A stretch of 64,000 nucleotides of DNA from Pyrinomonadaceae bacterium. GTDB lineage: Bacteria > Acidobacteriota > Blastocatellia > Pyrinomonadales > Pyrinomonadaceae. Where the stretch lies: assembly GCA_028284415.1 (NCBI GenBank), contig JANQRU010000004.1:1674001-1738000 (forward strand). The letters run 5' to 3'. A model generated the notes under the pieces. The model saw nothing but the letters and a program-made list of their open reading frames with translations. It did not search any database and was not told the DNA's origin. Below, piece after piece: positions 45,258 to 53,819 of the stretch (within the stretch, counting starts at the first letter, position 1; each line of letters starts with the position of its first letter). Position numbers and translations under genes: made by a program.

Positions 45258-45392
45258 AACTCCCCTCATTTCAAAGGAGGGGTGCCCGATAGTGCGGGGT
45301 GGTTGTGAGCATTTGAATAAATAAACTTGAATCCAACCACCTCGTCAGCCCAAAGCGGCTTCCACTCCTTCTTAGAAAAGGAGGAGAGTTTT
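45258..45392. repeat. 135-bp foldback element
   Basis: The ends AACTCCCCTC and GAGGAGAGTT are imperfect inverse copies. Inner arms GGTGGTTG (45298-45305) and CAACCACC (45334-45341) pair exactly, and smaller stems (CCCCTC/GAGGGG; CCTTCTTAG...AAGGAGG) lie near each end. The whole forms a cruciform-like structure, probably a non-autonomous palindromic repeat. It could terminate the preceding gene. Confidence 0.7.
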
Positions 45393-45429
45393 TTAGGAAT
45401 AAATTTTTTTGCAAGAAAAATCTCCCAAA

Positions 45430-45468
45430 CCGTTCTACAAATAACTCTTCCCCGGGTTGTTCTAACCC
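45430..45468 (+). promoter_or_regulatory. Leader element copy B (39 nt)
   Basis: Same AATAACTCTTCCCCG core as copy A. The hairpin is GGGTT-GTTCT-AACCC, so the stem is kept by paired changes. It ends 30 nt before the start codon at 45499, which has a GGAG Shine-Dalgarno. Confidence 0.75.
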
Positions 45469-45498
45469 AAATTCCCAAATTCAATTCAGGAGAAAACA

Positions 45499-46404
45499 AT
45501 GAAAAAAATTACATCTATATTTTTATTTGCACTACTAAGTTTAACTTTTATCGGCAGTATTTCTGCTAAAAACTCAGCAGGGAAGAGTTCGGAAAATTTC
45601 ACTTTTATACCAAAACGAGTTTATAAGTTTGCCAAAGGTAAATTCGCTGAATCAGCTTCCAAATACAACAGCATTAATTATGTAAGGCTCTACAAAAGAG
45701 GCAATTCGGTTGGTGAGTATAAAGGTACTGTTATAATTCGCCACTCACCAAGAAAACTCAAAAGATATACTCTACCTCAACCAAAATACACTTGGTCAAT
45801 TATGGAACCACAGGAGATTTTCTTTGCAAACGCTGATAAAGATTCGGATAACGAACTTCTTATAATCGAACGAAATATGACCGGAATCGGTCACAGTGGC
45901 AGTCGTCCCTTTTATCGCACACGAGTCTATGATTGGAACGGTAGAGGCTTCAGGCATCTGGAAAAAGTCAGCAACAAAATAGGGAGAGCCAGAACAAAAG
46001 CACGAGTTAAATTGATTCTCAAAAGAATGCTTAATGATAAGGTTTATCCAAAATATAAAAAACTAAGCACCGCTCAGTTTAACCGCAAAGTTCGGATAGC
46101 AGCCAGAAAAGGAGAGTTTTGGGTGCAAATGCCAACAATCGTAGCTTCAAATTTTGTCGGTAAGTTCTCAGAAGCGAAAACACGTACCGTTCAAGTAATG
46201 TCGCCATCGGCGGAATCTTCAAGAACTTTGGACGTTATAATAATTGACGATGGATTTGCAGATGATTCAGTTCGTGGTGAAAAGTATAAATTAAAATTAC
46301 GAACTGCTGGAAAGGGCATTTGGTACGTTATTTCTGCCGAAAAATCTCACCGTTGCTACAAAGGTCGAGGACACACCGGATATTCAACTGCTCCTTGTTC
46401 ATAA
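45499..46404 (+). CDS. Secreted protein with C-terminal GRGH...PC domain (B)
   Basis: This 301-aa protein has a signal peptide (about 1-23, 'SISAKN'). The middle part has 'EIFFANADKDSDNELLIIERNMTGIGHSG', resembling a calcium-binding/VCBS-type loop. The last about 100 residues ('WVQMPTIVASNFVGKFSEAKTRTVQVMS', 'LDVIIIDDGFADDSVRGEKYKLKL', 'IWYVISAEKSHRCYKGRGH', 'YSTAPCS') are clearly homologous to the end of the next gene product. It is exported; the function is unknown. It has leader copy B and is followed by a strong terminator. Confidence 0.8.
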   Translation: MKKITSIFLFALLSLTFIGSISAKNSAGKSSENFTFIPKRVYKFAKGKFAESASKYNSINYVRLYKRGNSVGEYKGTVIIRHSPRKLKRYTLPQPKYTWSIMEPQEIFFANADKDSDNELLIIERNMTGIGHSGSRPFYRTRVYDWNGRGFRHLEKVSNKIGRARTKARVKLILKRMLNDKVYPKYKKLSTAQFNRKVRIAARKGEFWVQMPTIVASNFVGKFSEAKTRTVQVMSPSAESSRTLDVIIIDDGFADDSVRGEKYKLKLRTAGKGIWYVISAEKSHRCYKGRGHTGYSTAPCS

Positions 46405-46420
46405 AAATACGTCTAAAAGT

Positions 46421-46457
46421 AAAAAACATCTGCGGTTTCGAAATCGCAGATGTTTTT
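46421..46457 (+). terminator. Terminator after gene B
   Basis: AAAAACATCTGCG (46422-46434) pairs exactly with CGCAGATGTTTTT (46445-46457), and the loop GTTTCGAAAT continues pairing almost to its centre. A-rich and T-rich flanks make it bidirectional. Confidence 0.88.
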
Positions 46458-46499
46458 GAATTTATTTCTGACAATTTTAAGCAAATCACCTCTAGTTTA

Positions 46500-46538
46500 T
46501 CGTTCATATAATAACTCTTCCCCGAGTGCATTTTACTC
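46500..46538 (+). promoter_or_regulatory. Leader element copy C (39 nt)
   Basis: AATAACTCTTCCCCG core with hairpin GAGTG-CATTT-TACTC (last pair G-U). It ends 31 nt before the start codon at 46570, which is preceded by a GGAG Shine-Dalgarno. It lies after the terminator of gene B, so it belongs to an independent transcript. Confidence 0.75.
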
Positions 46539-46569
46539 ATATAAATCAAAATTCTAAATCGGAGAAAAT

Positions 46570-47877
46570 ATGAAACAAAAAATCTTTTTATTACTATCTT
46601 TCTGTCTTTTAATCATTACTGCCAATGCACAACGCGGAGAGATCAAAGTTCCTGTCGAAGTCCAACCATTTATCGAAAAAGGAACAAAAGCGATCGCACT
46701 TGAATCTGCTGATTTGAATGGTGACGGGACGAAAGATTTTATCCTCGTTCTGGAAAGAAAGATTTCTGAAAAAGAAGATTATCCCGATAATCAAAGACCT
46801 TTATTGATTTTGACGCGTGATAAAAATAACAAACTCACCGAGGCAAAACGTAGCGAAAGCATAGTTTTATGCTCACAATGCGGCGGAATTTTTGGCGATC
46901 CGTTTAATGGCGTTGAGGTCGGAAATAAAACTTTTACCGTTAGTCATTACGGCGGAAGTGCCTGGCGTTGGTCGAATAGTTACAAATTCAATTATTCGAG
47001 AATTGATAAAACTTGGCAGTTGGTTAGAGTCGAAAAAAGTTCTTACCACAATGTCCGCCCAATGAAGGAAACCTTAAAAGAATCGGTCTTAACTCCGCCG
47101 AAAGATTTTGGAAAGGTTGATATTGCCGATTTCGACGCGGATGATTACGAAGAATACAACACAAAAAATCTAATCAAATTCAAAAAAGGAGCTTACACGG
47201 CACAGGCGAAAGGAAAATTCACAAAAATAAATGAAGATGTAACATTCAACGTAAAGGCAGAAAAAGGTCAGCGAATGATCGTTAAAATTTTGCCGCTTGC
47301 AGAAGGCTTAGCAACTGCCGGAACGGTTACGTCACCAACCGGCGAATCCGATGGACAGCCCGGCGGGTTGGTTTTCAATTCACTTTTGAAGGAATCAGGT
47401 TATTACAAAATTCGCGTTACACAACGCCCAACCGATCACAAATTTCCTGCTGAATTTATGGTTGAAGTTATGCTTTTGCCTTCAATGGTCAATGAAGAAA
47501 TTGCCAACGAAAAACCTACCGCAATTTACGAAAAGCTCGATATAAGACCTTTCAACGAAAAAATTGAAAAGGCTTCTGGGGCAAAAGAAGCGTGGGTGAA
47601 AATGCCTACTATGGTTGTCGCAAACTTAGTTGAAAAGTTTTCCGAAACACGCAGTCGAAATATCGAAATCGTTTCAAAATTTGCCGACGTAACCGATGAT
47701 CTAACCGTTATCATAACCGACGACGGCTATGCAGACGATTCTGTTCGTGGCGTGCAATACAAATTCCAACTAAAATTAAATGAAAAAGGAATCTGGCAAG
47801 TAACCTCAGCCGAAAAAGCACAGCGTTGTTGGCAAGGGCGTGGGCATCAAGACTACTCTCCTAAGCCATGTTCTTAG
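46570..47877 (+). CDS. Secreted protein with VCBS-like and GRGH...PC domains (C)
   Basis: This 435-aa protein has a signal peptide (about 1-21, 'ITANAQ'). The N-terminal domain has 'AIALESADLNGDGTKDFILVLER', an EF-hand-like DLNGDG calcium loop as in FG-GAP/VCBS repeats, then 'CSQCGG' and 'HYGGSAWRWSNSYKFNYS'. A second region ('FKKGAYTAQAKGKFT', 'YYKIRVTQRP') is a beta-sandwich-like module. The final about 100 residues match those of gene B ('WVKMPTMVVANLVEKFSETRSRNIEIVS', 'LTVIITDDGYADDSVRG', 'IWQVTSAEKAQRCWQGRGH', 'YSPKPCS'). Confidence 0.82.
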   Translation: MKQKIFLLLSFCLLIITANAQRGEIKVPVEVQPFIEKGTKAIALESADLNGDGTKDFILVLERKISEKEDYPDNQRPLLILTRDKNNKLTEAKRSESIVLCSQCGGIFGDPFNGVEVGNKTFTVSHYGGSAWRWSNSYKFNYSRIDKTWQLVRVEKSSYHNVRPMKETLKESVLTPPKDFGKVDIADFDADDYEEYNTKNLIKFKKGAYTAQAKGKFTKINEDVTFNVKAEKGQRMIVKILPLAEGLATAGTVTSPTGESDGQPGGLVFNSLLKESGYYKIRVTQRPTDHKFPAEFMVEVMLLPSMVNEEIANEKPTAIYEKLDIRPFNEKIEKASGAKEAWVKMPTMVVANLVEKFSETRSRNIEIVSKFADVTDDLTVIITDDGYADDSVRGVQYKFQLKLNEKGIWQVTSAEKAQRCWQGRGHQDYSPKPCS

Positions 47878-47902
47878 AATATTCGATTCTTGGTTAAACA
47901 AA

Positions 47903-47948
47903 CTCTCCTCGGAATTCAAAACAATACTAAAATTTAAAAAGAGGAGAG
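47903..47948 (+). promoter_or_regulatory. Inverted repeat able to mask a Shine-Dalgarno
   Basis: CTCTCCTC (47903-47910) is perfectly complementary to GAGGAGAG (47941-47948), which is the Shine-Dalgarno region of the small ORF at 47955. If they pair, the RBS is hidden. The sequence before it (AACTCTCCTCGG) is similar to the core of the three leader elements. Confidence 0.6.
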
Positions 47949-47954
47949 AAGGAA

Positions 47955-48056
47955 ATGAAAAATATAGTTATTGATACGCCGAACATTATTCACTTCTTGA
48001 GAAAAATCTCAATCGCAGCTTTGTTAGCTTCTACCTACATTTATTGGGTGAAATAA
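47955..48056 (+). CDS. Small ORF, 33 aa, possible small membrane peptide
   Basis: ATG at 47955 and TAA at 48054-48056. The peptide begins MKNIVIDTPNIIHF and has a mildly hydrophobic segment IAALLASTYIYWV near its end. An excellent purine-rich RBS (GAGGAGAGAAGG) precedes it, which is the main support. It is too short to recognise a family. It may be a small membrane protein or a leader peptide for ispA. Confidence 0.45.
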   Translation: MKNIVIDTPNIIHFLRKISIAALLASTYIYWVK

Positions 48057-48059
48057 AAG

Positions 48060-48100
48060 TTTTCCACAGGTTTTTCCACAGGGTAAAAATCTGTGGAAAG
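48060..48100. promoter_or_regulatory. Cluster of three DnaA-box-like nonamers
   Basis: TTTTCCACA occurs at 48060-48068 and 48072-48080, and the inverse TGTGGAAAG at 48092-48100. They resemble DnaA boxes (TTATNCACA-like). The same bases can form a hairpin (TTTCCACAG with CTGTGGAAA). The meaning upstream of ispA is unclear. Confidence 0.4.
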
Positions 48101-48192
48101 TTGGTGTCTGCACCTCTTGTAGAACATTAAGTTTTGCATAAATCTCCATTTTCTATTGAATTTCAAATCAATTTATCTCAAAATTGATTTGA

Positions 48193-49098
48193 ATGATTCC
48201 AAAAACTAATGATCTCAAGACTTTTATCAGCGAATGTGTAGATATTGTTGATAAAAGACTAGATGAATACATACCGAATACAGAAACCGAACCGACGCGA
48301 CTTCATAAAGCGATTCGGCATAGTATATTTGCGGGTGGAAAAAGATTTCGCCCTTTTTTGTTAATTGCAGTCGGCAGAACTTTTGGTGCAAAAACTGAAA
48401 ATCTTATTAACACAGCGGCGGCAATAGAAATGATTCATACATATTCGCTGATTCACGATGATTTGCCAGCGATGGATGATGATGATTTGAGACGTGGGCG
48501 AAAAACGTGTCATATCAAATTTGATGAGGCAACAGCAATTTTAGCAGGTGATGCTTTGCAAAATATGGCTTTTCAAGTGATTGCCGAAGATGAAAGTTTA
48601 TCAGCAGAAACCCGCATCAGATTAATTGGCGAAATCGCAAAGGCTTCCGGCACACCGAAAGGAATGGTCGCCGGGCAGCAAATGGATTTGGATGCAGAAG
48701 GGATTGAAAATACTGTTTCACTGGAAGAATTAGAACAAATTCACAAAAGTAAAACGGGGGCGATGATCTGCGTTTCTGCAAAAGCTGGAGCAATCGTTGC
48801 TAATGCCGATGATGCGGAGCTTAGAGCAGTTTCAAATTACGCAGAAGGTCTGGGGCTTTTGTTTCAGATAACAGATGATTTACTTGATGTTACGCAGACG
48901 ACGGAAGTTCTAGGAAAGACAGCAGGAAAAGATATTACGGCGGATAAAGCAACTTATCCGGCGTTTTACGGAATCGAAGAAACCCGAAATTTAGCTCAAA
49001 AAGTCCACGATGAAGCTTGTGGAGAACTAAATAAAATCAAAGCTAATACAGACATTTTGTGTGAGATCGCGGGTTATATTTTGAAACGGAAAAAATAA
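48193..49098 (+). CDS. ispA: Farnesyl/geranyl diphosphate synthase
   Basis: This 301-aa short-chain trans-prenyl synthase has 'HSIFAGGKRFRPFLLIAV', a first Asp-rich motif 'DDLPAMDDDDLRRG' (Asp89-Asp95), 'GEIAKASGTPKGMVAGQQMDLDAEG', and a second Asp-rich motif 'QITDDLLD'. It condenses IPP with DMAPP/GPP, providing FPP for undecaprenyl phosphate, the lipid carrier used by the polysaccharide genes that follow. The ATG at 48193 has no strong Shine-Dalgarno. Confidence 0.93.
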   Translation: MIPKTNDLKTFISECVDIVDKRLDEYIPNTETEPTRLHKAIRHSIFAGGKRFRPFLLIAVGRTFGAKTENLINTAAAIEMIHTYSLIHDDLPAMDDDDLRRGRKTCHIKFDEATAILAGDALQNMAFQVIAEDESLSAETRIRLIGEIAKASGTPKGMVAGQQMDLDAEGIENTVSLEELEQIHKSKTGAMICVSAKAGAIVANADDAELRAVSNYAEGLGLLFQITDDLLDVTQTTEVLGKTAGKDITADKATYPAFYGIEETRNLAQKVHDEACGELNKIKANTDILCEIAGYILKRKK

Positions 49099-49111
49099 AA
49101 TTTGCTATAAT
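49081..49111 (+). promoter_or_regulatory. Candidate promoter for the exosortase gene
   Basis: TTGAAA (49081-49086) and TATAAT (49106-49111) with 19-nt spacing, overlapping the ispA 3' end. Spacing is longer than ideal. Confidence 0.35.
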
Positions 49112-49187
49112 TTAATACGGAAACGGAATTTCCTCACGATTGTTCCTTTCTATACCCCGAGACAATCTGTTTTGTCGAGAAGTGCCG

Positions 49188-50783
49188 ATGAAATCAACAG
49201 GGATAAATTTCAAAAACTTTTGGAAACCGACTTTAGTTGTGTTAGCAGTTGCGTTTTTATACTTAACTGTTCTAACAAAGCTCGTCGGTCATTGGTGGGT
49301 GGATGAAAATTATTCGCATGGACTTCTTGTTCCATTCATTGTTGGTTACATAATTTGGTTTAAGTTTAATAGGCTGAAAAAAGCACCGAAAATACCACAG
49401 ATTTGGATCGGTGGAAGTATGGTTGTTTTAGCTCTGATAATGCTTTTGGTCGGGACGCTCGGAGCAGAGCTTTTTGTGCAGAGAATCTCTCTGGTTCTGA
49501 TGTTTGCAGGGCTGGTTATATATTTTCTCGGTACGACCATTTTCCGTATGCTGGCAGTTCCGTTTGTCTTATTCCTTTTAGCTATTCCGATTCCGCAAAT
49601 CATATTCAACAAAATTGCGTTTCCTCTACAAATATATGCTTCGCAGATTGCCGTCTGGGGCATTCGAGTTTTTGGTGTTCCAACGGTTAGAAAAGGAAAT
49701 GTAATAGAGATTTTACCCGAAGGGGCAGTTCAGATAATCGCTCTAGAGGTCGTCGAAGCTTGCAGCGGAATTCGTTCGCTGATGACTTTGATGACTTTAG
49801 CTTTGATTCTTGTTTATTTCACGAGGACAAATGAATCAAAATATCCGAACGGCTGGTTTGAATTTTTAAAGGATTCAGATTTTTGGCGTGGTCTTATTTT
49901 AATGCTTTCAGCGATTCCTATCGCTATTTTGACAAACGCCGGACGAGTTACAGCCACCGGAGTTTTGACTTACTATTACGGTAAAAAAGCTACGGAAAGC
50001 TTTGTTCACGACATGGCTGGCTGGCTTGTTTATCTCGTCGCTCTGATTTTACTGATTGCAGTAAATTTCGTTTTGAAGAAATTTATGAAGTGGAAGTCAG
50101 AATCCAACAATGACAAGTGGAAAACGGAAAGCGGAAATTTTGTAATTCGTAATTCACAAATTATATTGGTGTTGGTAGCGTTAGTTACGGGTGGATTATT
50201 TATTAATTGGTTTGAAAATCGCGGAGAGGCGGAAGTTCAGCGAAAACCTCTGACCCAAATTTCTTCAAAACTTGGCGATTGGGAGCAAAGAGGCAGCGAT
50301 ATACGTTTTACCGAAGCGACCGAAAGCGTTTTGAAGACGAGCGATTATGTGATGCGTGAATATATCAAAGACGGACGTATTGCGAACATATATGTTGGTT
50401 ATTACGCTTCGCAGAGAACAGGAGCAACGTATCACAGTCCACAAAACTGTCTGCCTGGAGCTGGTTGGGAAATGAGAGACCCCGAACTTGTCGAGGTAAA
50501 AACCCCGAGTGGGAAGACATTTCAGGCGAATCGTTACATAATCGAGAATGGCAGGTACAAAGAGGTTATGCTCTATTGGTATCAAGGACGCGGCAGGACG
50601 CAGGCAAGCGAGTATTATGACAAGGTCTATACAGTTTGGGACAGCGTAACGAGAAGGCGTTCTGACGGTGCAATGGTGCGTGTAATGACTTCAGTTGGAC
50701 ATTCCGAAGAAGAGGCAACCAAAGCCGCAGTTGATCTAGCCGCACAAACAGCAGACAGATTATCTGAATTTGTCCCCGAATAA
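49188..50783 (+). CDS. Exosortase fused to EpsI domain
   Basis: I chose the ATG at 49188 (531 aa) over a TTG 16 codons earlier. The membrane part has about eight helices with the transpeptidase-like triad: Cys192 in '[20 protein letters not shown]', Arg253 in '[10 protein letters not shown]', and His274 in '[13 protein letters not shown]'. A periplasmic EpsI domain follows from about residue 345 ('[15 protein letters not shown]', '[25 protein letters not shown]'). Exosortases process PEP-CTERM proteins and are found in EPS loci. The EpsI fusion is known for XrtA-type and related enzymes. No PEP-CTERM substrate is visible in this window. Confidence 0.9.
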   Translation: MKSTGINFKNFWKPTLVVLAVAFLYLTVLTKLVGHWWVDENYSHGLLVPFIVGYIIWFKFNRLKKAPKIPQIWIGGSMVVLALIMLLVGTLGAELFVQRISLVLMFAGLVIYFLGTTIFRMLAVPFVLFLLAIPIPQIIFNKIAFPLQIYASQIAVWGIRVFGVPTVRKGNVIEILPEGAVQIIALEVVEACSGIRSLMTLMTLALILVYFTRTNESKYPNGWFEFLKDSDFWRGLILMLSAIPIAILTNAGRVTATGVLTYYYGKKATESFVHDMAGWLVYLVALILLIAVNFVLKKFMKWKSESNNDKWKTESGNFVIRNSQIILVLVALVTGGLFINWFENRGEAEVQRKPLTQISSKLGDWEQRGSDIRFTEATESVLKTSDYVMREYIKDGRIANIYVGYYASQRTGATYHSPQNCLPGAGWEMRDPELVEVKTPSGKTFQANRYIIENGRYKEVMLYWYQGRGRTQASEYYDKVYTVWDSVTRRRSDGAMVRVMTSVGHSEEEATKAAVDLAAQTADRLSEFVPE

Positions 50784-51168
50784 TTTTGGTCAAAAAGACT
50801 TTTTGAGCTATAATTCTCACGTCCCCAGACAGTGAAATGATGAATTTTGGGTCTTTGTAGTAAAAAGACATTGTGTTTTCCCCTCAATAATGCTTCTATA
50901 GCAAACTTTTTACAAAAATTTCTGAAAATTCGATGGAATTACGAATTTTATGTAAGTGCCGAGTTAAAACGGCATAAATTAAAGCCAATAATGCTTTTAG
51001 CTCGAAATACTTGATAATTTATAAAACTTACAAAATTCATAAAAGGATTGCCCCCTTTTAAGAATTATTTTCAAACTTCGCGTTTTTTGTTTTGATAGTC
51101 ATTTGCCCCGACTATCCAAAGTAATAAAAAAACGTGGGAAATTTATAGAACAAGTGTCTATTAGAAAA
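50784..51168 (+). promoter_or_regulatory. Long 5' leader with candidate promoter before the TPR gene
   Basis: TTGGTC (50786-50791) and TATAAT (50809-50814) with ideal 17-nt spacing form the best promoter-like pair I see here. The rest is AT-rich with a small GCCG/CGGC hairpin near 50960-50975. I found no ORF and no known riboswitch in it. Confidence 0.5.
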
Positions 51169-53553
51169 ATGAATTACAGAGAGTGCCAATTTTTTCAAAC
51201 CCGTTTTCTAATCATAACCGCCATCAGCGGTTTGTTAGTCCTTTTCACAGCTTGCGGACAATCCCTTGAGAGTCATCTTGAGAGGGGCGAAGACTATCTT
51301 CAAAAACGAAGATTTGAAGAAGCCGTAATGCAGTTTCGTGCGGCAGTTGAGATTGATAAATCTTCCGCACAAGCACATTGGGGATTAGCTCGTGCCTACG
51401 AAAATCAAGGCAAATTCATCGAAACAATTGAAGAATTAAGAAAGGTTGCCGAACTTGCTCCTGATAATCTGGAAGCGAAAGCAAAACTAGGTAACTATTA
51501 TCTGCTGTTTGATGAGCCGCAAATACAAGAAGCTTCTAAAATCCTCGAAGATATATTCAAGCGTAATAAAAACTTCATCGAAGGACACGTTTTAAGAGCT
51601 AGTATTTTCTCTGCTGAGAATAAGCCTGAAAGTGAAGTTGTCAGTATCTTGAGAAATGCGATCGGTTTAGATAAAAAGCGCACGGAAACATATCTTTCGC
51701 TTGCCCGCTACTATATGAAGATCAATAAAGCGAGCGAAGCGGAAGAGGTTATTAAAGAAGGTATCGCCGCCAATGAAAAAAGAGCAATTGGCTATATCGA
51801 ATACGGACGGTTTTTAACATTCGCAGATCGCACTGATGAAGCGGAAGCTAAATTCAAAAAAGCGGTTGAAGTTGAGCCAAAAAGCATCGAAGCAGGTGAG
51901 GCTTTAGCAACTTATTATCTGGGTCAGAGAAAACTCGAAGAAGCTGAACAAGCTTACAAAAATTTGATCAAAGTGCAGGAAAACAGCCCCGAAAGTCGTA
52001 TGGACTTGGCGAATTTCTATGCACTGATTGATCGAGAGCAGGATGCGATCAAAACCTACGAAGAAATCTTAAAAGATTCGCCAGAATATGCTCGTGCAAG
52101 ATACAAATTAGCTGGAATTTATCTGCAAAGAAAAGAGCTTGAAAAGGTTCGAGCTGAGGTTGAAAAACTTCTTTCAATAAATGATGAAGATGCTGAGGCT
52201 TTAATGCTTCGTGCAAGAGTTAAACTTCAAGACAACAATGCTGAGGAAGCAGTTAAAGATTTAGAAGAAGTTTTGAAAAAACAACCCAGCTTGCAGACTG
52301 CACTTTTTTATATGACACAGGCACGTCTTGCACTTGGACAGGTTGATCAAGCTCGTGCATTCATTAGTGATCTGGAAAAATACCATCCAAATTACAGACG
52401 TACAGGATTATTGAAAATCCAAGCAGCTTTTATGGCTGGCGAACCCGAAAATGCACTCAAGGAAGCTAATGCATTAATTAAAAGAGTTCAAAGTGCATTC
52501 GCGATTAATCCATACAACGCACAGGAACTGGAAGAGTTAAGAGTTCGCGGTATAACAGCAAGAGGTTTAGCTGAATTACAGCTTGGCAATGCCAATGAAG
52601 CTGAGAAGGCTCTACAAGAAGTTGCAAAACTCTCACCAAACTCGGCAGGTGCAAAAATAAATTTAGCGAGAGTTTATATAGTCAAAAATGACTTGCCGAG
52701 GGCTTTAGAGTTGTATGAAAATGCAGCGGCAATAGATAAACAAAATTTTGATGCTTTGAGCGGAGCAGTTGCAGTTTTAATTCGCCAAAAAGAATTCGAT
52801 GCAGCAAAAGCAAAGCTCGATAAATCTATCAAAGAAGCGGGAAGCAACAAAAATAATTTACCTGCTTTACATTACCTGAAATCCGATGTGTTTTCTGCAC
52901 AAGGAAATTTTGAAAGTGCGGAAGCTGAGTTGAAGAAAGCAATTGAATTGGATGAAGAATATCTTCCTGCTTATTCAGCTTATGCGGCGATCTTAATTTC
53001 CCGCAACCAGACAGACGCCGCAATTCAGCAGTATAAAAAGGTTGTTGAAAAGAAACCTTCGGCTTCAGTTTACACTCTCATCGGAATGCTCCAAGACGCA
53101 AAACAAAAATTTGATGAGGCAGAAAAGAGCTACCGTAAGGCTTTAGAGATAAATCCTGAGAGTGCAATTGCCGCAAATAATTTAGCTTGGATGATTGCAG
53201 ATCAGGAACGTGGGAATTTAGATGAGGCTCTCAAATTAGCCCAGGATACAGTTACCAGAAATCAAAAGGTTGCCGGATTTCATGACACACTTGGTTGGGT
53301 TAATTACAAGAAAAAGTTTTATTCAAGAGCTGTTCAGAACTTTAAGAAGGCAGTCGCTTTAGATGAAACCGAAGCGAAGAGTCAGGGAAGAGCAGTGAAT
53401 TCAGGATATCGTTTGCGTTTGGGAATGGCTTTGGCTTCTGCGGGGGATAAAGCATCAGGTCGCAGAGAAGTAGCAACCGCTATTAGAAATGGCGGCGAAA
53501 ATCTGAATGCCAAAGAAATTCAAGATGCCAAAAAGGCTCTAGGGGAAATGTAA
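51169..53553 (+). CDS. TPR-repeat lipoprotein of the exosortase/EPS locus (PrsT-like)
   Basis: I chose the ATG at 51169 because it starts a normal lipoprotein signal ('FLIITAISGLLVLFTAC'); the TTG 22 codons earlier would place a charged stretch before it. That gives 794 aa. The rest is a continuous array of TPR units ('GEDYLQKRRFEEAVMQFRAAVEIDKSSAQAHWGLARAYENQGK', '...YRKALEINPESAIAANNLAWMIAD'). It is like the PEP-CTERM system TPR lipoprotein (PrsT) by size and context. The proposed role is scaffolding of EPS or exported protein assembly in the periplasm. Confidence 0.87.
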   Translation: MNYRECQFFQTRFLIITAISGLLVLFTACGQSLESHLERGEDYLQKRRFEEAVMQFRAAVEIDKSSAQAHWGLARAYENQGKFIETIEELRKVAELAPDNLEAKAKLGNYYLLFDEPQIQEASKILEDIFKRNKNFIEGHVLRASIFSAENKPESEVVSILRNAIGLDKKRTETYLSLARYYMKINKASEAEEVIKEGIAANEKRAIGYIEYGRFLTFADRTDEAEAKFKKAVEVEPKSIEAGEALATYYLGQRKLEEAEQAYKNLIKVQENSPESRMDLANFYALIDREQDAIKTYEEILKDSPEYARARYKLAGIYLQRKELEKVRAEVEKLLSINDEDAEALMLRARVKLQDNNAEEAVKDLEEVLKKQPSLQTALFYMTQARLALGQVDQARAFISDLEKYHPNYRRTGLLKIQAAFMAGEPENALKEANALIKRVQSAFAINPYNAQELEELRVRGITARGLAELQLGNANEAEKALQEVAKLSPNSAGAKINLARVYIVKNDLPRALELYENAAAIDKQNFDALSGAVAVLIRQKEFDAAKAKLDKSIKEAGSNKNNLPALHYLKSDVFSAQGNFESAEAELKKAIELDEEYLPAYSAYAAILISRNQTDAAIQQYKKVVEKKPSASVYTLIGMLQDAKQKFDEAEKSYRKALEINPESAIAANNLAWMIADQERGNLDEALKLAQDTVTRNQKVAGFHDTLGWVNYKKKFYSRAVQNFKKAVALDETEAKSQGRAVNSGYRLRLGMALASAGDKASGRREVATAIRNGGENLNAKEIQDAKKALGEM

Positions 53554-53584
53554 TAAATAGAAAATATATTTTTTGGAGATCAGT

Positions 53585-53770
53585 ATGTTTTTAGCTTTAT
53601 TATTTGTTAATTCACTTTTAGGAGAAATTCCCGAAGCAATCGGATTGTTATTATTCGGTATTTCCTTGATAGCAATCACCGTAGGTTTGCGTTGGTTTCT
53701 GGATATGAAGGAGAAAGAAGCAAACGTAGAGGAAAATCTCGAAAAACTAGCAAGCAGGGCGGATAACTAA
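53585..53770 (+). CDS. Small membrane protein between TPR and Wzz genes
   Basis: The ATG at 53585 has a GGAG Shine-Dalgarno 8 nt upstream, giving 61 aa. It has one strong membrane segment or hairpin ('FLALLFVNSLLG' and 'AIGLLLFGISLIAITVGLRWF'), then a charged tail ('DMKEKEANVEENLEKL'). No family is recognised. Its place in the operon suggests an accessory to the chain-length or exosortase system. Confidence 0.7.
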   Translation: MFLALLFVNSLLGEIPEAIGLLLFGISLIAITVGLRWFLDMKEKEANVEENLEKLASRADN

Positions 53771-53819
53771 ATTTTAAGTAAAGAGAAGAGAAGTAGAGTT
53801 TGAGAGGAGCTTTAAAACG

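Noticed and set aside
38936..45392. CRISPR array or insertion sequence in the repeat-rich region
   Set aside because: The repeats are palindromic and unevenly spaced, without regular spacers; no cas or transposase gene was seen.
48060..48100. Replication origin at the DnaA-box-like cluster
   Set aside because: There is no dnaA, dnaN or gidA-type gene nearby and no long AT-rich unwinding region with more boxes.
49140..49187. TTG start 16 codons before the exosortase ATG
   Set aside because: It has no RBS, and the later ATG gives the normal N-terminus.
51103..51168. TTG start 22 codons before the TPR protein
   Set aside because: It would put a basic segment in front of a well-formed lipoprotein signal peptide.
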